Assembly (NCBI RefSeq): GCF_019075875.1
Contig: NZ_JAHOOZ010000001.1
Location: 5,708,001 to 5,772,000, forward strand
Length of the DNA: 64,000 bases
Direction: 5' to 3'
DNA from: Novosphingobium sp. G106
Lineage (GTDB): Bacteria > Pseudomonadota > Alphaproteobacteria > Sphingomonadales > Sphingomonadaceae
The translations under genes were made by a program, and so were the position numbers. This document shows positions 9,228 through 17,275 of this stretch, in pieces (the first letter of the stretch is position 1; each line of letters begins with the position of its first letter). A model generated the notes under the pieces. The model did not search any database. It saw only the letters and a list, made by a program, of their open reading frames with translations, and was not told where the DNA came from.

Positions 9228-10228
9228 CGCCCGGCGACAGCAGTGGTGAGGGCAACGAGCGTTTTCTGGCCGCGAGCCGATGGTTCGCGCGCATGCGCGG
9301 TCCCGACGCTGAGCAAAGCCTCCCGGAGTTCGAGGACTGGTGCCGCAATCCCGCGAACCGGCAGACCTATGGCGAAATGGAGGCGATCTGGATGGCATCG
9401 GCATCGGCCCGTCCCGGGGCTGCGTCAGCCGGAAGGAATCGCATCCGGCCCGGACTCATCGCCGCCGGGATCGCCACTGCAGTGACGCTCGGGCTACTCG
9501 TTTACGGCCACCTCCGGCCAGGGATACCGGCTCCTACGCAGGTCTACGGCAGCGAGCGGGGCGTCATTCGCGAGGTCGCGCTCGCCGACGGCAGTCATGT
9601 GGTCCTCGACACCGCGAGCCAGGTCAGCGCCTCGTTCGATCACCTTGAGAGAAAGGTGGCCCTTCTTGCCGGTCGCGCGCGGTTCAAGGTAATGCACGAT
9701 ACCGCGCATCCGTTCGTGGTGACGGCAGCCGGACTTGCCGTCGTGGCGCGCGGTACCATCTTCGATGTCCGCATTGACGCTGGCCGCACCGAGGTCAGCC
9801 TTGTCGAAGGCGCCGTAGATCTCGAGAGCCGCGGTCAAGATGGGGCCTACCGGGTCGTTGGTCGGCTTCGTCCCGGCGAGACGGCCACCTTCGCCAGCGC
9901 CGACCTTCGCCCGCGAATTGCGCGGTTGCCGCAACAAAGCTGGACTGCCGGCATCATTGCGGCCGACGGAATGCGTTTGTCCGATCTCTTGAGCGAAGCG
10001 AACCGCTATAGCGCAGCCCCGATCCGCCTTGCCGACCCGAGTCTCGGCGACCTGACAATTTCGGGCGGCTTCCGCCCGGCCGATAGCGAGCAGCTGGCGC
10101 AGGCCCTCGCTTCCGCCCTGTCCCTGCGGGTCATGCACGGCGGCGACGGCGCCGTGACGCTTACCCGGACGCCGGAAACGCCGGTTGCCAGGGCCGAATG
10201 CCGGACTGCCAATTGTTTCGCGCGCTGA
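9224..10228 (+). CDS. FecR-like anti-sigma/signal-transducing membrane protein
   Basis: 334 residues. The cytoplasmic N-terminus (DWCRNPANRQTYGEMEAIW, DUF4880 type) binds the sigma factor, one membrane helix follows at about 77-97, then a periplasmic FecR domain (VYGSERGVIREVALADGSHVVLDTAS, ARFKVMHDTAHPFVVTA, ARGTIFDV) and a C-terminal region expected to contact the STN domain of the receptor. It senses substrate occupancy of the receptor and releases or activates the sigma factor. GTG start overlapping the sigma stop. Confidence 0.9.
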   Translation: MTPGDSSGEGNERFLAASRWFARMRGPDAEQSLPEFEDWCRNPANRQTYGEMEAIWMASASARPGAASAGRNRIRPGLIAAGIATAVTLGLLVYGHLRPGIPAPTQVYGSERGVIREVALADGSHVVLDTASQVSASFDHLERKVALLAGRARFKVMHDTAHPFVVTAAGLAVVARGTIFDVRIDAGRTEVSLVEGAVDLESRGQDGAYRVVGRLRPGETATFASADLRPRIARLPQQSWTAGIIAADGMRLSDLLSEANRYSAAPIRLADPSLGDLTISGGFRPADSEQLAQALASALSLRVMHGGDGAVTLTRTPETPVARAECRTANCFAR

Positions 10229-10255
10229 GGTTGGGCCGCTGCGGGAACCTGTGCC

Positions 10256-11308
10256 TCACAAGCGTTCGGCCTGTCCCGTCCGCATGATCAGCTCGGCGAT
10301 GCGATCGGCGATAACGAGCGGCGGGAGCTTCGATCTCGCCGCTTCCTCGAGGATGATGCTCACGCGTGGACCGATGCCCGCCACCCTGCCGGCAACGACC
10401 GATCGGTCCTCGCGCATATATTCCGCCGCAGCGCTTACGATCCCGCCAGCGTTCGCGACGTAGTCGGGCACATAGGTGATGCCGCGGGCGGCCAGATCAT
10501 GAGCGATGTCAGGGGCTGCCAGCTGGTTGTTGGCAGCGCCGCAGATCAGTCTCGCCCGCATCGCATTCGCGACCTTGCGGGTGATCGCCCCGCCGAGCGC
10601 GCAGGGCGCGAAGACATCGACATGCATCAGGGCGATGTCCGCTGTATCGGCAATGCCGGCGCCGAGTTCGTTCGCGAGCGCCTCGGCTCTCGGCCGATCG
10701 ATGTCGGCGACGATCAGGCGGGCACCGGCTTCGACGAGGCGGCGACACAGCTCGGACCCGACATGGCCGAGACCCTGGACCGCTACCGTGCGCCCTTCAA
10801 GCTCGGATGACAGGACGCGCCGGCTGGCGGCCTGCATGGCATGGACCACGCCGAGCGCCGTCCAGCGCGAGGGATCTCCGCCCGCTAGCCTGCCATCGGC
10901 GGGCCGGCCGACGACGTGGCCCGTTCGCTGCGCGACGTGCTCCATGTCACTCACGCAGGTGCCAACATCCTGGGCCGTGATGTAGCGGCCGCCGAGCCGG
11001 TCGACCGCCTCGCCGAAGGCTTCGAACAGCGCGGCCTTGTCGTAATCTCCTTCCGGCCGCCGGATGACGGCCTTGGCACCGCCGAAGGGCAGAGCCGCCA
11101 TGGCATTCTTGTAGCTCATGCCCTCGGCCAGCCGAACCGCGTCGGCAAAGGCCTCGTCGATCGTCGGATAGGGCCAGACGCGGCAGCCGCCGAGCGAAAG
11201 GCCGAGCAAGGCGGAATGGATGACGATCACGCCTTCGAGTTTCGCCTGGTGATTATGCAGGCGGATCACTTCGGCGGGCGGTTCTGCGATATTTCTTCGA
11301 TCGGTCAT
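10256..11308 (-). CDS. Leucine/valine/glutamate-type amino acid dehydrogenase
   Basis: 350 residues, Glu/Leu/Phe/Val dehydrogenase family: NAD(P)-dependent oxidative deamination of an amino acid to its 2-oxo acid. The catalytic lysine lies in LPFGGAKAVI, the dinucleotide fold in VAVQGLGHVGSELCRRL followed by a D (LIVADID), and the substrate region in ICGAANNQL. Length matches leucine or phenylalanine dehydrogenase rather than hexameric glutamate dehydrogenase. Start ATG at 11308 is preceded by GAGGAG. Divergent from an Lrp regulator that probably controls it. It is unusual in lying inside a FecI-FecR-receptor locus and may use amino acids released from the linearised peptide; that is inference. 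Confidence 0.87.
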   Translation of the reverse strand: MTDRRNIAEPPAEVIRLHNHQAKLEGVIVIHSALLGLSLGGCRVWPYPTIDEAFADAVRLAEGMSYKNAMAALPFGGAKAVIRRPEGDYDKAALFEAFGEAVDRLGGRYITAQDVGTCVSDMEHVAQRTGHVVGRPADGRLAGGDPSRWTALGVVHAMQAASRRVLSSELEGRTVAVQGLGHVGSELCRRLVEAGARLIVADIDRPRAEALANELGAGIADTADIALMHVDVFAPCALGGAITRKVANAMRARLICGAANNQLAAPDIAHDLAARGITYVPDYVANAGGIVSAAAEYMREDRSVVAGRVAGIGPRVSIILEEAARSKLPPLVIADRIAELIMRTGQAERL

Positions 11309-11427
11309 GTGGGGCTCCTCATGTCCGTCGTTATCGGCGAGCGAGGCAGGAGAGACTTGATCGATATGTCGGGCCAAACAGGGATTATCGGATCGAATTG
11401 TCCCGGCACGGACGCTGGCGGGTCGAA

Positions 11428-11892
11428 ATGACCGATCTCGATCCCTTCGAGCGGAAGATCATCCGCGAGCTGCAACGCGATTCGAGCCTGACTACGGCTG
11501 AGGTCGCCGAGCGCGTGGGCCTCTCGACTTCACCCTGCTGGCGCAGGATCGACCGCCTCGAGCGCGAAGGTTACATTCGCGGTCAGGTAGCGCTGGTCGA
11601 CCGACGCAAGCTCGGTTTCAATGCCCACATCTTCGCGCAAGTGAAGCTCACCGCGCACGGCCGCGCCAATCTCGATCAATTTTGCGATGCGATCAGGGCT
11701 TTTCCCGAAGTGCTCGAGGCCTATGTCCTGCTCGGGACGATGGATTTCATGCTGCGGATCGTCGCGCGCGACATCGAAGCCTACGAGCGCTTCTTCTTCG
11801 ATCGGCTCAGCAAGGTGCCGGGAGTGCAGGAAGTCCAGTCGAACGTCGCGCTTTCGGAAATCAAGGTGACCGGCGAACTGCCGATCGACTGA
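11428..11892 (+). CDS. Lrp/AsnC-family transcriptional regulator
   Basis: 154 residues: N-terminal winged helix (DPFERKIIRELQRDSSLTTAEVAERVGLSTSPCWRRIDRLEREGYI) and C-terminal RAM effector domain (LEAYVLLGTMDFMLRIVARDIEAYERFFFDRLSKVPGV). Such proteins sense amino acids. The 119-base divergent gap to the leucine-type dehydrogenase implies that it regulates that gene and itself. Start ATG 11428 gives the normal family N-terminus. Confidence 0.92.
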   Translation: MTDLDPFERKIIRELQRDSSLTTAEVAERVGLSTSPCWRRIDRLEREGYIRGQVALVDRRKLGFNAHIFAQVKLTAHGRANLDQFCDAIRAFPEVLEAYVLLGTMDFMLRIVARDIEAYERFFFDRLSKVPGVQEVQSNVALSEIKVTGELPID

Positions 11893-11912
11893 CCCAGGTC
11901 CTGCCAGGAACG

Positions 11913-12188
11913 TCAGAGGGTCTGGCGCCTGACGAAAGCTTCGACCGCTTCGATCGGCGCTTCGACGATCTCGAGGCCATCGACTTGAGAGGCGGGCGAG
12001 CCCTCGCGCAGCTTTTCGACGAGCCTGTCGAGCTGGTCCGGCACGCCCGCCGCGTAGACCTCCACCCTGCCATCGGAGCGGTTGCGGACCCAGCCGGCGA
12101 CACCGATCTCGCGCGCGCGGCTGACGGTCCACTCGCGAAAGAAGACGCCTTGAACCTGGCCCGTGATGAAGATCCTGTATGCGACCAT
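11913..12188 (-). CDS. acyP: Acylphosphatase
   Basis: 91 residues, the full family length. The phosphate-binding loop GQVQGVFFRE with its catalytic arginine and GWVRNRSDGRVEVYAAG with the catalytic asparagine are both present. It hydrolyses acyl phosphates in the cytosol. Convergent with the Lrp gene and close to the TonB receptor promoter; no functional link to the lasso system is evident. Confidence 0.93.
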   Translation of the reverse strand: MVAYRIFITGQVQGVFFREWTVSRAREIGVAGWVRNRSDGRVEVYAAGVPDQLDRLVEKLREGSPASQVDGLEIVEAPIEAVEAFVRRQTL

Positions 12189-12353
12189 GCCAGCTTCATG
12201 GCGTCACGAATGCGATTTTTCCAGTTCGCTCGGGTGGCGCTTCAACAGTTGCCGCCAGGTCTGTGACCGACGCTCCGAGCGCGGTCGCGCGTCCAGTGCC
12301 GCGCGGGGCGACGGTGGTCGCGACGGCGCCCGCCATTCCCATCCAGCCCTGTC

Positions 12354-12391
12354 TGAAAAAAGTTTGTGGGGGGACGGTTCCCTCCGTCGTC
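12354..12391 (+). promoter_or_regulatory. Probable FecI-type promoter of the TonB receptor
   Basis: An A-rich -35-like element (GAAAAAAGTTTG, 12354-12365) is followed about 18 bases on by CCGTCGTC (12384-12391). This arrangement is typical of FecI-class ECF promoters before sphingomonad TonB receptor genes. It lies about 50 bases upstream of the receptor start at 12440. Assignment is by pattern only. Confidence 0.5.
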
Positions 12392-12439
12392 ACCCGCAGA
12401 CTGCCGCCTCGTCGCCAGGCGCAGAACAGGGAGAACGAC

Positions 12440-15004
12440 ATGATGAACCGTACTTCGCGCTGCCGGCTCAGGACAGCGGCAGGCCTTATCGCAGCCGCGG
12501 CGCTGGCGACCATATCGCCGGCTCGTGCCCAGCCGGCGATGCAGATCTACGATATACCGGCACAGCCGCTGGGCGATGCGCTCGCGGCAGCGGCCCAGCG
12601 CGCGGGAGTGGCGATCCTGGCCCCGACGCCGCTGGTGGCGGGCCGGCGGGCGCCGGCGCTCAAGGGTCAGTTCTCGCCCGAGGAGGCGATAAGGCAACTC
12701 CTCTCCGGCAGCGGTCTGGTTCTCGAGCGGGTCGGCGACAGCTATGTCGTGAAGCGGTCCGGTCGCAGCGAGATCGATCCCGCCGATACCGACACCGACA
12801 TCGTCGTCACGGGCTCGCGCATCCGCGGCGCGCCGGTGGCCTCGACGCTCGTGCGCCTCAGCGCGGAGTCCATCCGCAATACCGGGCAGGCAACGGTAGC
12901 CGATGCGATGCGTTCGCTGCCGCAGAATTTCGGCGGTGGCCAGAATCCGGGCATGGGCTTCAACGTACCGGAGTCGAGCGGTAGTGACATCAGCGGCGGC
13001 TCGGCGATCAATCTCAGGGGCCTCGGCGCCGACGCGACCCTGACCTTGCTCAATGGCCACCGGCTGCCCTATTCGGCCCTGTCGCAGTCGATCGACATCT
13101 CGGCGATCCCGCTCGACACCGTCGATCGCATCGAGGTCGTCGCGGACGGGGCATCGGCGATCTATGGTTCGGATGCCGTGGCGGGCGTCGTCAACATCGT
13201 CCTGAAGCGCGACTTCGATGGTCTGCGGACGCGCGCGCGGATGGGCGCCTCGACCGACGGAGGCAACTTCCAACAGCAGTATTCCGTTGTTGGCGGCAAG
13301 GCCTGGGACTCGGGCGGTGTCCTGATCGCCTACGAATTCGCGCGCTCGACCCAGATCACGGCTGCCGATCGCGACTACGCGGCGACCAAGGTGCCCGGGG
13401 TCACCCTCTATCCCGCGCTCAAGCGCCACAGCGTGGTCGTCGCGGCGCATCAGGAGATCACGCCCGACATCACTTTCTCGATCGACGGCGTTTATGGTCG
13501 CCGCTGGAAGGAGGCGACCTATCCGCTCAATGCCGCCGGCAACCTGGCGGTCAGCAGGGTCGAGAACAATGCGCAGTCGCGCTCGTGGGTGATTGCCCCT
13601 TCGCTCCAGGCCCGCCTGGGATCCTGGCGGCTCGAGCTCGGTGGCGCCTATGGCAAGGACCGTGTCATCATCGGTCCCGACCAGTTCATTGGCACCCGCT
13701 TCATCGACGGCGGCGAAGCCTGCCTTTGCAACACCGGCCGGTCGGTCGAGTTTTCCGGCGACGGTCCGGTCTTCGCACTGCCGGGCGGGGATGCCCGGCT
13801 GGCGCTGGGGCTGGGCTGGCGCGACAATCGCATCAACCGCACGAGCCCGCTCAATCCGGTCCGCGCCTTCATCGGATCGCAGGACAGCAAATTCGCCTAT
13901 GGCGAGGTGAACCTGCCTATCGTTTCGCCGAGCATGGCTCTCGCCGGTATCGATCGGCTGAACCTGAGCGCGGCGCTGCGTTACGAAAACTATCCCGGTC
14001 TCGGCGACGTCGCGACGCCCAAGGTCGGGCTGATCTATTCGCCCGTCTCCGGTTTCACACTTAAGGCATCCTGGGGCAAGTCGTTCCGCGCGCCGACCCT
14101 GGTCCAGCTTTATCAGAACGTCTCGACCTCGATCGACCCGCCGAGCGATTATGGCGGCACCGGCTTTCCCGCAGGATCGCAGGTGCTCTTCTTCAACGGC
14201 GGCAATGCCGCGCTGAAGCCGGAACGCGCGACCAGCTGGTCCGCCACCGCCGTGCTCGAGCCGCCGCCGATCCCCGGCCTGCGTCTCGAAGTGGGCCTAT
14301 TCCATACCCGTTACCAGGATCGCATCGTCGCGCCGATTATCCTGTTTAACACGGCGCTGGTCGATCCGGCTGTCGCCGACCGGGTGACGCGGTCGCCGAC
14401 CTTGCCCCAGATCAATGCCGTTCTTGCGCAAACCGATGATCTGACCAACTATACCGAGCAGCCCTTCGATCCTGCGAGGGTCGTCGCGCTTATCGACGAC
14501 ACCTACGTCAATGCCGCGCGCCAGACGATCAAGGGCGTCGATTTCCTCGTCGACTACCGCACCGGCCTTGGCGGCGGGACTCTGGCCCTGACCGCGAATG
14601 CCAGCCTGCTCGACAGCGAGCAGCTTAGAGGGGCAGGGCAGCCGGTTTCCGTGCTGGCCGGGACCATTTTCAATCCGCCGCATTTCCGGGCGCGCGCGAG
14701 CGCAACCTGGGCCAAAGGCCCGCTCAATCTCGCAGCGACCGTCAACCGCATCGGCGGCGTCGACGACGCCCGCTTTGCGACAGTGACGGCCATACCCGGA
14801 ATGACGACTTTCGATCTCGCGCTTCGCCTGCAGCCATCGAAGGGCATCGCCAAGGGTTTCGACCTGCTGCTGTCGCTCGAGAACATGTTCAACGCCAAGC
14901 CGGCGGCGGTCCGCACGATCGGTTTTACCGAAACGCCCTACGATTCGACGAACTATTCGCCGTTCGGCCGCGTCGTCAGCCTGACCCTGGCAAAGACATG
15001 GTGA
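12440..15004 (+). CDS. TonB-dependent receptor with N-terminal STN signalling domain
   Basis: 854 residues. Signal peptide (AAGLIAAAALATISPARAQ), STN domain (YDIPAQPLGDALAAAAQRAGVAIL to SGSGLVLERVGDSYVVKR), plug starting DIVVTGSRIRG with a TonB-box-like segment, then a 22-strand barrel ending in an aromatic residue (SLTLAKTW). STN domains mark transducers that signal through FecR. Next to a lasso isopeptidase the probable ligand is the locus's own lasso peptide. ATG at 12440 with AGGGAG upstream was chosen; the open frame extends further upstream without a signal peptide. The stop lies inside a run of short repeats that leads into the isopeptidase gene. Confidence 0.93.
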   Translation: MMNRTSRCRLRTAAGLIAAAALATISPARAQPAMQIYDIPAQPLGDALAAAAQRAGVAILAPTPLVAGRRAPALKGQFSPEEAIRQLLSGSGLVLERVGDSYVVKRSGRSEIDPADTDTDIVVTGSRIRGAPVASTLVRLSAESIRNTGQATVADAMRSLPQNFGGGQNPGMGFNVPESSGSDISGGSAINLRGLGADATLTLLNGHRLPYSALSQSIDISAIPLDTVDRIEVVADGASAIYGSDAVAGVVNIVLKRDFDGLRTRARMGASTDGGNFQQQYSVVGGKAWDSGGVLIAYEFARSTQITAADRDYAATKVPGVTLYPALKRHSVVVAAHQEITPDITFSIDGVYGRRWKEATYPLNAAGNLAVSRVENNAQSRSWVIAPSLQARLGSWRLELGGAYGKDRVIIGPDQFIGTRFIDGGEACLCNTGRSVEFSGDGPVFALPGGDARLALGLGWRDNRINRTSPLNPVRAFIGSQDSKFAYGEVNLPIVSPSMALAGIDRLNLSAALRYENYPGLGDVATPKVGLIYSPVSGFTLKASWGKSFRAPTLVQLYQNVSTSIDPPSDYGGTGFPAGSQVLFFNGGNAALKPERATSWSATAVLEPPPIPGLRLEVGLFHTRYQDRIVAPIILFNTALVDPAVADRVTRSPTLPQINAVLAQTDDLTNYTEQPFDPARVVALIDDTYVNAARQTIKGVDFLVDYRTGLGGGTLALTANASLLDSEQLRGAGQPVSVLAGTIFNPPHFRARASATWAKGPLNLAATVNRIGGVDDARFATVTAIPGMTTFDLALRLQPSKGIAKGFDLLLSLENMFNAKPAAVRTIGFTETPYDSTNYSPFGRVVSLTLAKTW

Positions 15005-15082
15005 CGGGCCAAGACAGGGTGACGGGCCAAGAAATGGTGAGGGCCCCAAACATGGTGAGAGGCGAAAGCACAGTGAGCGGCA
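15000..15082 (+). repeat. Degenerate 17-19-bp tandem repeats at the receptor/isopeptidase junction
   Basis: Four to five imperfect copies of a unit like GGTGACGGGCCAAGACAT run from the receptor stop codon to the isopeptidase start. Each contains an RTG/GTGA core, so several possible start codons lie in one frame. The repeat appears to have grown by duplication of the stop/start junction and lengthens the 5' end of the isopeptidase frame. Confidence 0.65.
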
Positions 15083-15084
15083 GC

Positions 15085-17208
15085 ATGGCAAGGCTGCTGC
15101 CGCGCTGGACCGCGCGGCTCACCCTCGTCCTGGGCGCATTTCCGCCTTCACCGGCCTGGGCTCGATGCGAGGATCTGATCCCGTCCCTCGCGGCTCAATC
15201 CCCGGCGTTGGCCTCCGCCGACCCCGCGCGCCGCGTAGCACCGGAAGATATCGTACGGCTGCGCGATATCGGCGAGCGCGATGCCGTGGGGCTGGGCAAG
15301 GGGCCGCTCGCCACGTCCCCCGACGGCCGGCGGCTCGCCTTCACTATCGCCCGCGCCGCGATTGCGACCAACGACTACTGCCGCGCGCTCGTCGTGCTCG
15401 ATCTTGCACCGGGCGCCCGGCCGCAGGTCATCGATCGCGGCGGTGAATATATGAAGATCAGCGCACCGGTGCGCGGCCTCGTCGTCAGTCCTGGGCCGCC
15501 CGAAGCCGTGACGCCTGTCTGGTCGCCCGATGGGCGGGAGGTTGCCTATCGCAAGCGGATCGACGATCGGACGGAGGCCTGGGTGGCCCGTGCCGACGGG
15601 GCGGGGGCCCGCAAGGTCGCGCGGCTCGAAACCGACGTCGAGGACCTGGCCTGGAGCGAGGACGGAACTCGGCTTGTGCTGGCCTGGCGCCCAGGTCTTG
15701 CCGCACAGCGCGCTGCTCGCGCGCGGGAGGCCTTGTCGGGCTATCTTTACGATGACCGATTTCAGCCGGCCTACCAAATGGAGCCGCTGCCGACCGCGGC
15801 CCCTCTCGCGGCGGTGTCCGTCGACCTCGCCTCTGGCCTGACCCGCAAGCTTGATGACACCGAGGCCGCGCGGATCTTTCCGGACTACAGGCCCGGCGTT
15901 CCCGCCCCGCGCCAGGCTCTCTCACCGAGCGGACGGCGCGCGCAACTGGCGCCCGCCGCGGGCGGCAGACCCGGAGCGATGCGTGTTTCCGCCGAAGGAT
16001 CCGATGGCCGCATGACCTTGTGCATGGCCGCAAGCTGCACGGGACGGATCACTACCCTGTTCTGGCAAGGGCAGGCGGTTGTCTTTGTCCGGCTCGAGGG
16101 CTGGGCGCTGGGCACCTATGCTCTCTATCGCTGGAAGCCGGGAAGCTCGGCGCCGCGGCGGATTCTCGCGGGCGAGGACCTGCTCTACGGATGCGTGCCG
16201 GGCGCGCGAGCCGTGATTTGCGGAATCGAGAACGCGACCAGTCCGCGGCGGATCGAGGCCATCGATCCATCGAGCGGTCGCCGGCAGGTCCTGTTCAACC
16301 CGAACCCGGAGTTTCGTGCCTTGCGGCTTGGCGCGGTGCGCCGGATCAAGCTACGAAGCAGTCTCGGCTTCGAGGCCTGGGCCGATCTCGTCCTGCCGCC
16401 CGGATATCGCGGCGGCCGAATACCGCTTGTCGTCGTTCAATACCGGAGCCGCGGCTTCCTGCGCGGCGGGGTCGGGGCCGACTATCCCATCCAGGCCATT
16501 GCGGCGCGCGGAATGGCCGTGCTCAGCTTCGAGCGCCCCGAAGGGCCCGGCGACACAAAGGCCAACGAGGCCGAAATGCTCGCTGCCAACACGCGGGGCT
16601 GGGCCGACCGCCGCTCGGTTCTCGACGCGCTCGAACGGGCCATCGACGAGGCCGTGCGGCTGGGAATCGCAGACCCCGAGCGCATCGGCATGACCGGGCT
16701 CAGCGACGGTGCGACGACCGCGGCTTTCGCGTTGATCAACTCGCGGATCAAGCTTGCGGCAGTGGCCATGAGCTCGTGCTGCATGGAGCGCGAATTCGTG
16801 TCGATCACCGGCGGTCCGCGGTTCGCCGAGGCCATGAAAGCGGAAGGCTACCCGCCGATCGGTCACGACGACCCAGCCTTCTGGGCGCCGATGTCGCTAG
16901 CGCAGAACGCAGAGCGGATCGATACGCCGATCCTCATGCAACTGGCGGATCGCGAATATACCAATGGTCTCGAGACCTGGACCGCTCTCGTTCAGGCCGG
17001 CAAGCCCGTCGAGATGATCGTCTATCCCGACGAGTACCATAACAAGTGGCAACCGGCGCATCTTTACGCGAACTACGTCCGCAGCCTCGACTGGTTCGAC
17101 TTCTGGTTCTTCGGCAGGAAGGATCCCGAACCGGCAAAGGCCGCTCAGTATGCGCGTTGGGACGAGCTCAGGCGCCTCCGCGATCGGGCGAGGGGGAGGG
17201 GATCGTAA
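15085..17208 (+). CDS. Atxe2-like lasso peptide isopeptidase
   Basis: About 707 residues: signal peptide (LTLVLGAFPPSPAWA), N-terminal beta-propeller (repeats such as VWSPDGREVAYRK and AWSEDGTRLVLAW) and C-terminal prolyl-oligopeptidase-type alpha/beta hydrolase (S9 family). The nucleophile elbow is GLSDGA and the acid/His region ends YPDEYHNKWQPAH. Known members open the isopeptide bond of lasso peptides, turning the threaded form linear. It follows the receptor gene directly, as in astexin-type loci. ATG 15085 was chosen for its signal peptide; upstream in-frame starts at 14998 and 15073 fall in the tandem repeats. A generic S9 peptidase is the only alternative, and the neighbours argue against it. 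Confidence 0.88.
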   Translation: MARLLPRWTARLTLVLGAFPPSPAWARCEDLIPSLAAQSPALASADPARRVAPEDIVRLRDIGERDAVGLGKGPLATSPDGRRLAFTIARAAIATNDYCRALVVLDLAPGARPQVIDRGGEYMKISAPVRGLVVSPGPPEAVTPVWSPDGREVAYRKRIDDRTEAWVARADGAGARKVARLETDVEDLAWSEDGTRLVLAWRPGLAAQRAARAREALSGYLYDDRFQPAYQMEPLPTAAPLAAVSVDLASGLTRKLDDTEAARIFPDYRPGVPAPRQALSPSGRRAQLAPAAGGRPGAMRVSAEGSDGRMTLCMAASCTGRITTLFWQGQAVVFVRLEGWALGTYALYRWKPGSSAPRRILAGEDLLYGCVPGARAVICGIENATSPRRIEAIDPSSGRRQVLFNPNPEFRALRLGAVRRIKLRSSLGFEAWADLVLPPGYRGGRIPLVVVQYRSRGFLRGGVGADYPIQAIAARGMAVLSFERPEGPGDTKANEAEMLAANTRGWADRRSVLDALERAIDEAVRLGIADPERIGMTGLSDGATTAAFALINSRIKLAAVAMSSCCMEREFVSITGGPRFAEAMKAEGYPPIGHDDPAFWAPMSLAQNAERIDTPILMQLADREYTNGLETWTALVQAGKPVEMIVYPDEYHNKWQPAHLYANYVRSLDWFDFWFFGRKDPEPAKAAQYARWDELRRLRDRARGRGS

Positions 17209-17275
17209 CGTCCCGCAAGATTGGCGACCATGCCGGCGGCAACGGAGCGGAAGGATCGCCGGTGGCGGCCGAAGC

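Noticed and set aside
7521..9404. 627-residue minus-strand open frame
   Set aside because: Only the last ~148 residues look real; the rest is antisense to the sigma factor gene, with no domain or ribosome site.
14297..15091. Minus-strand frame with CLGPSP repeats
   Set aside because: Antisense of the receptor gene; the repeats come from the DNA tandem repeat at 15000-15082.
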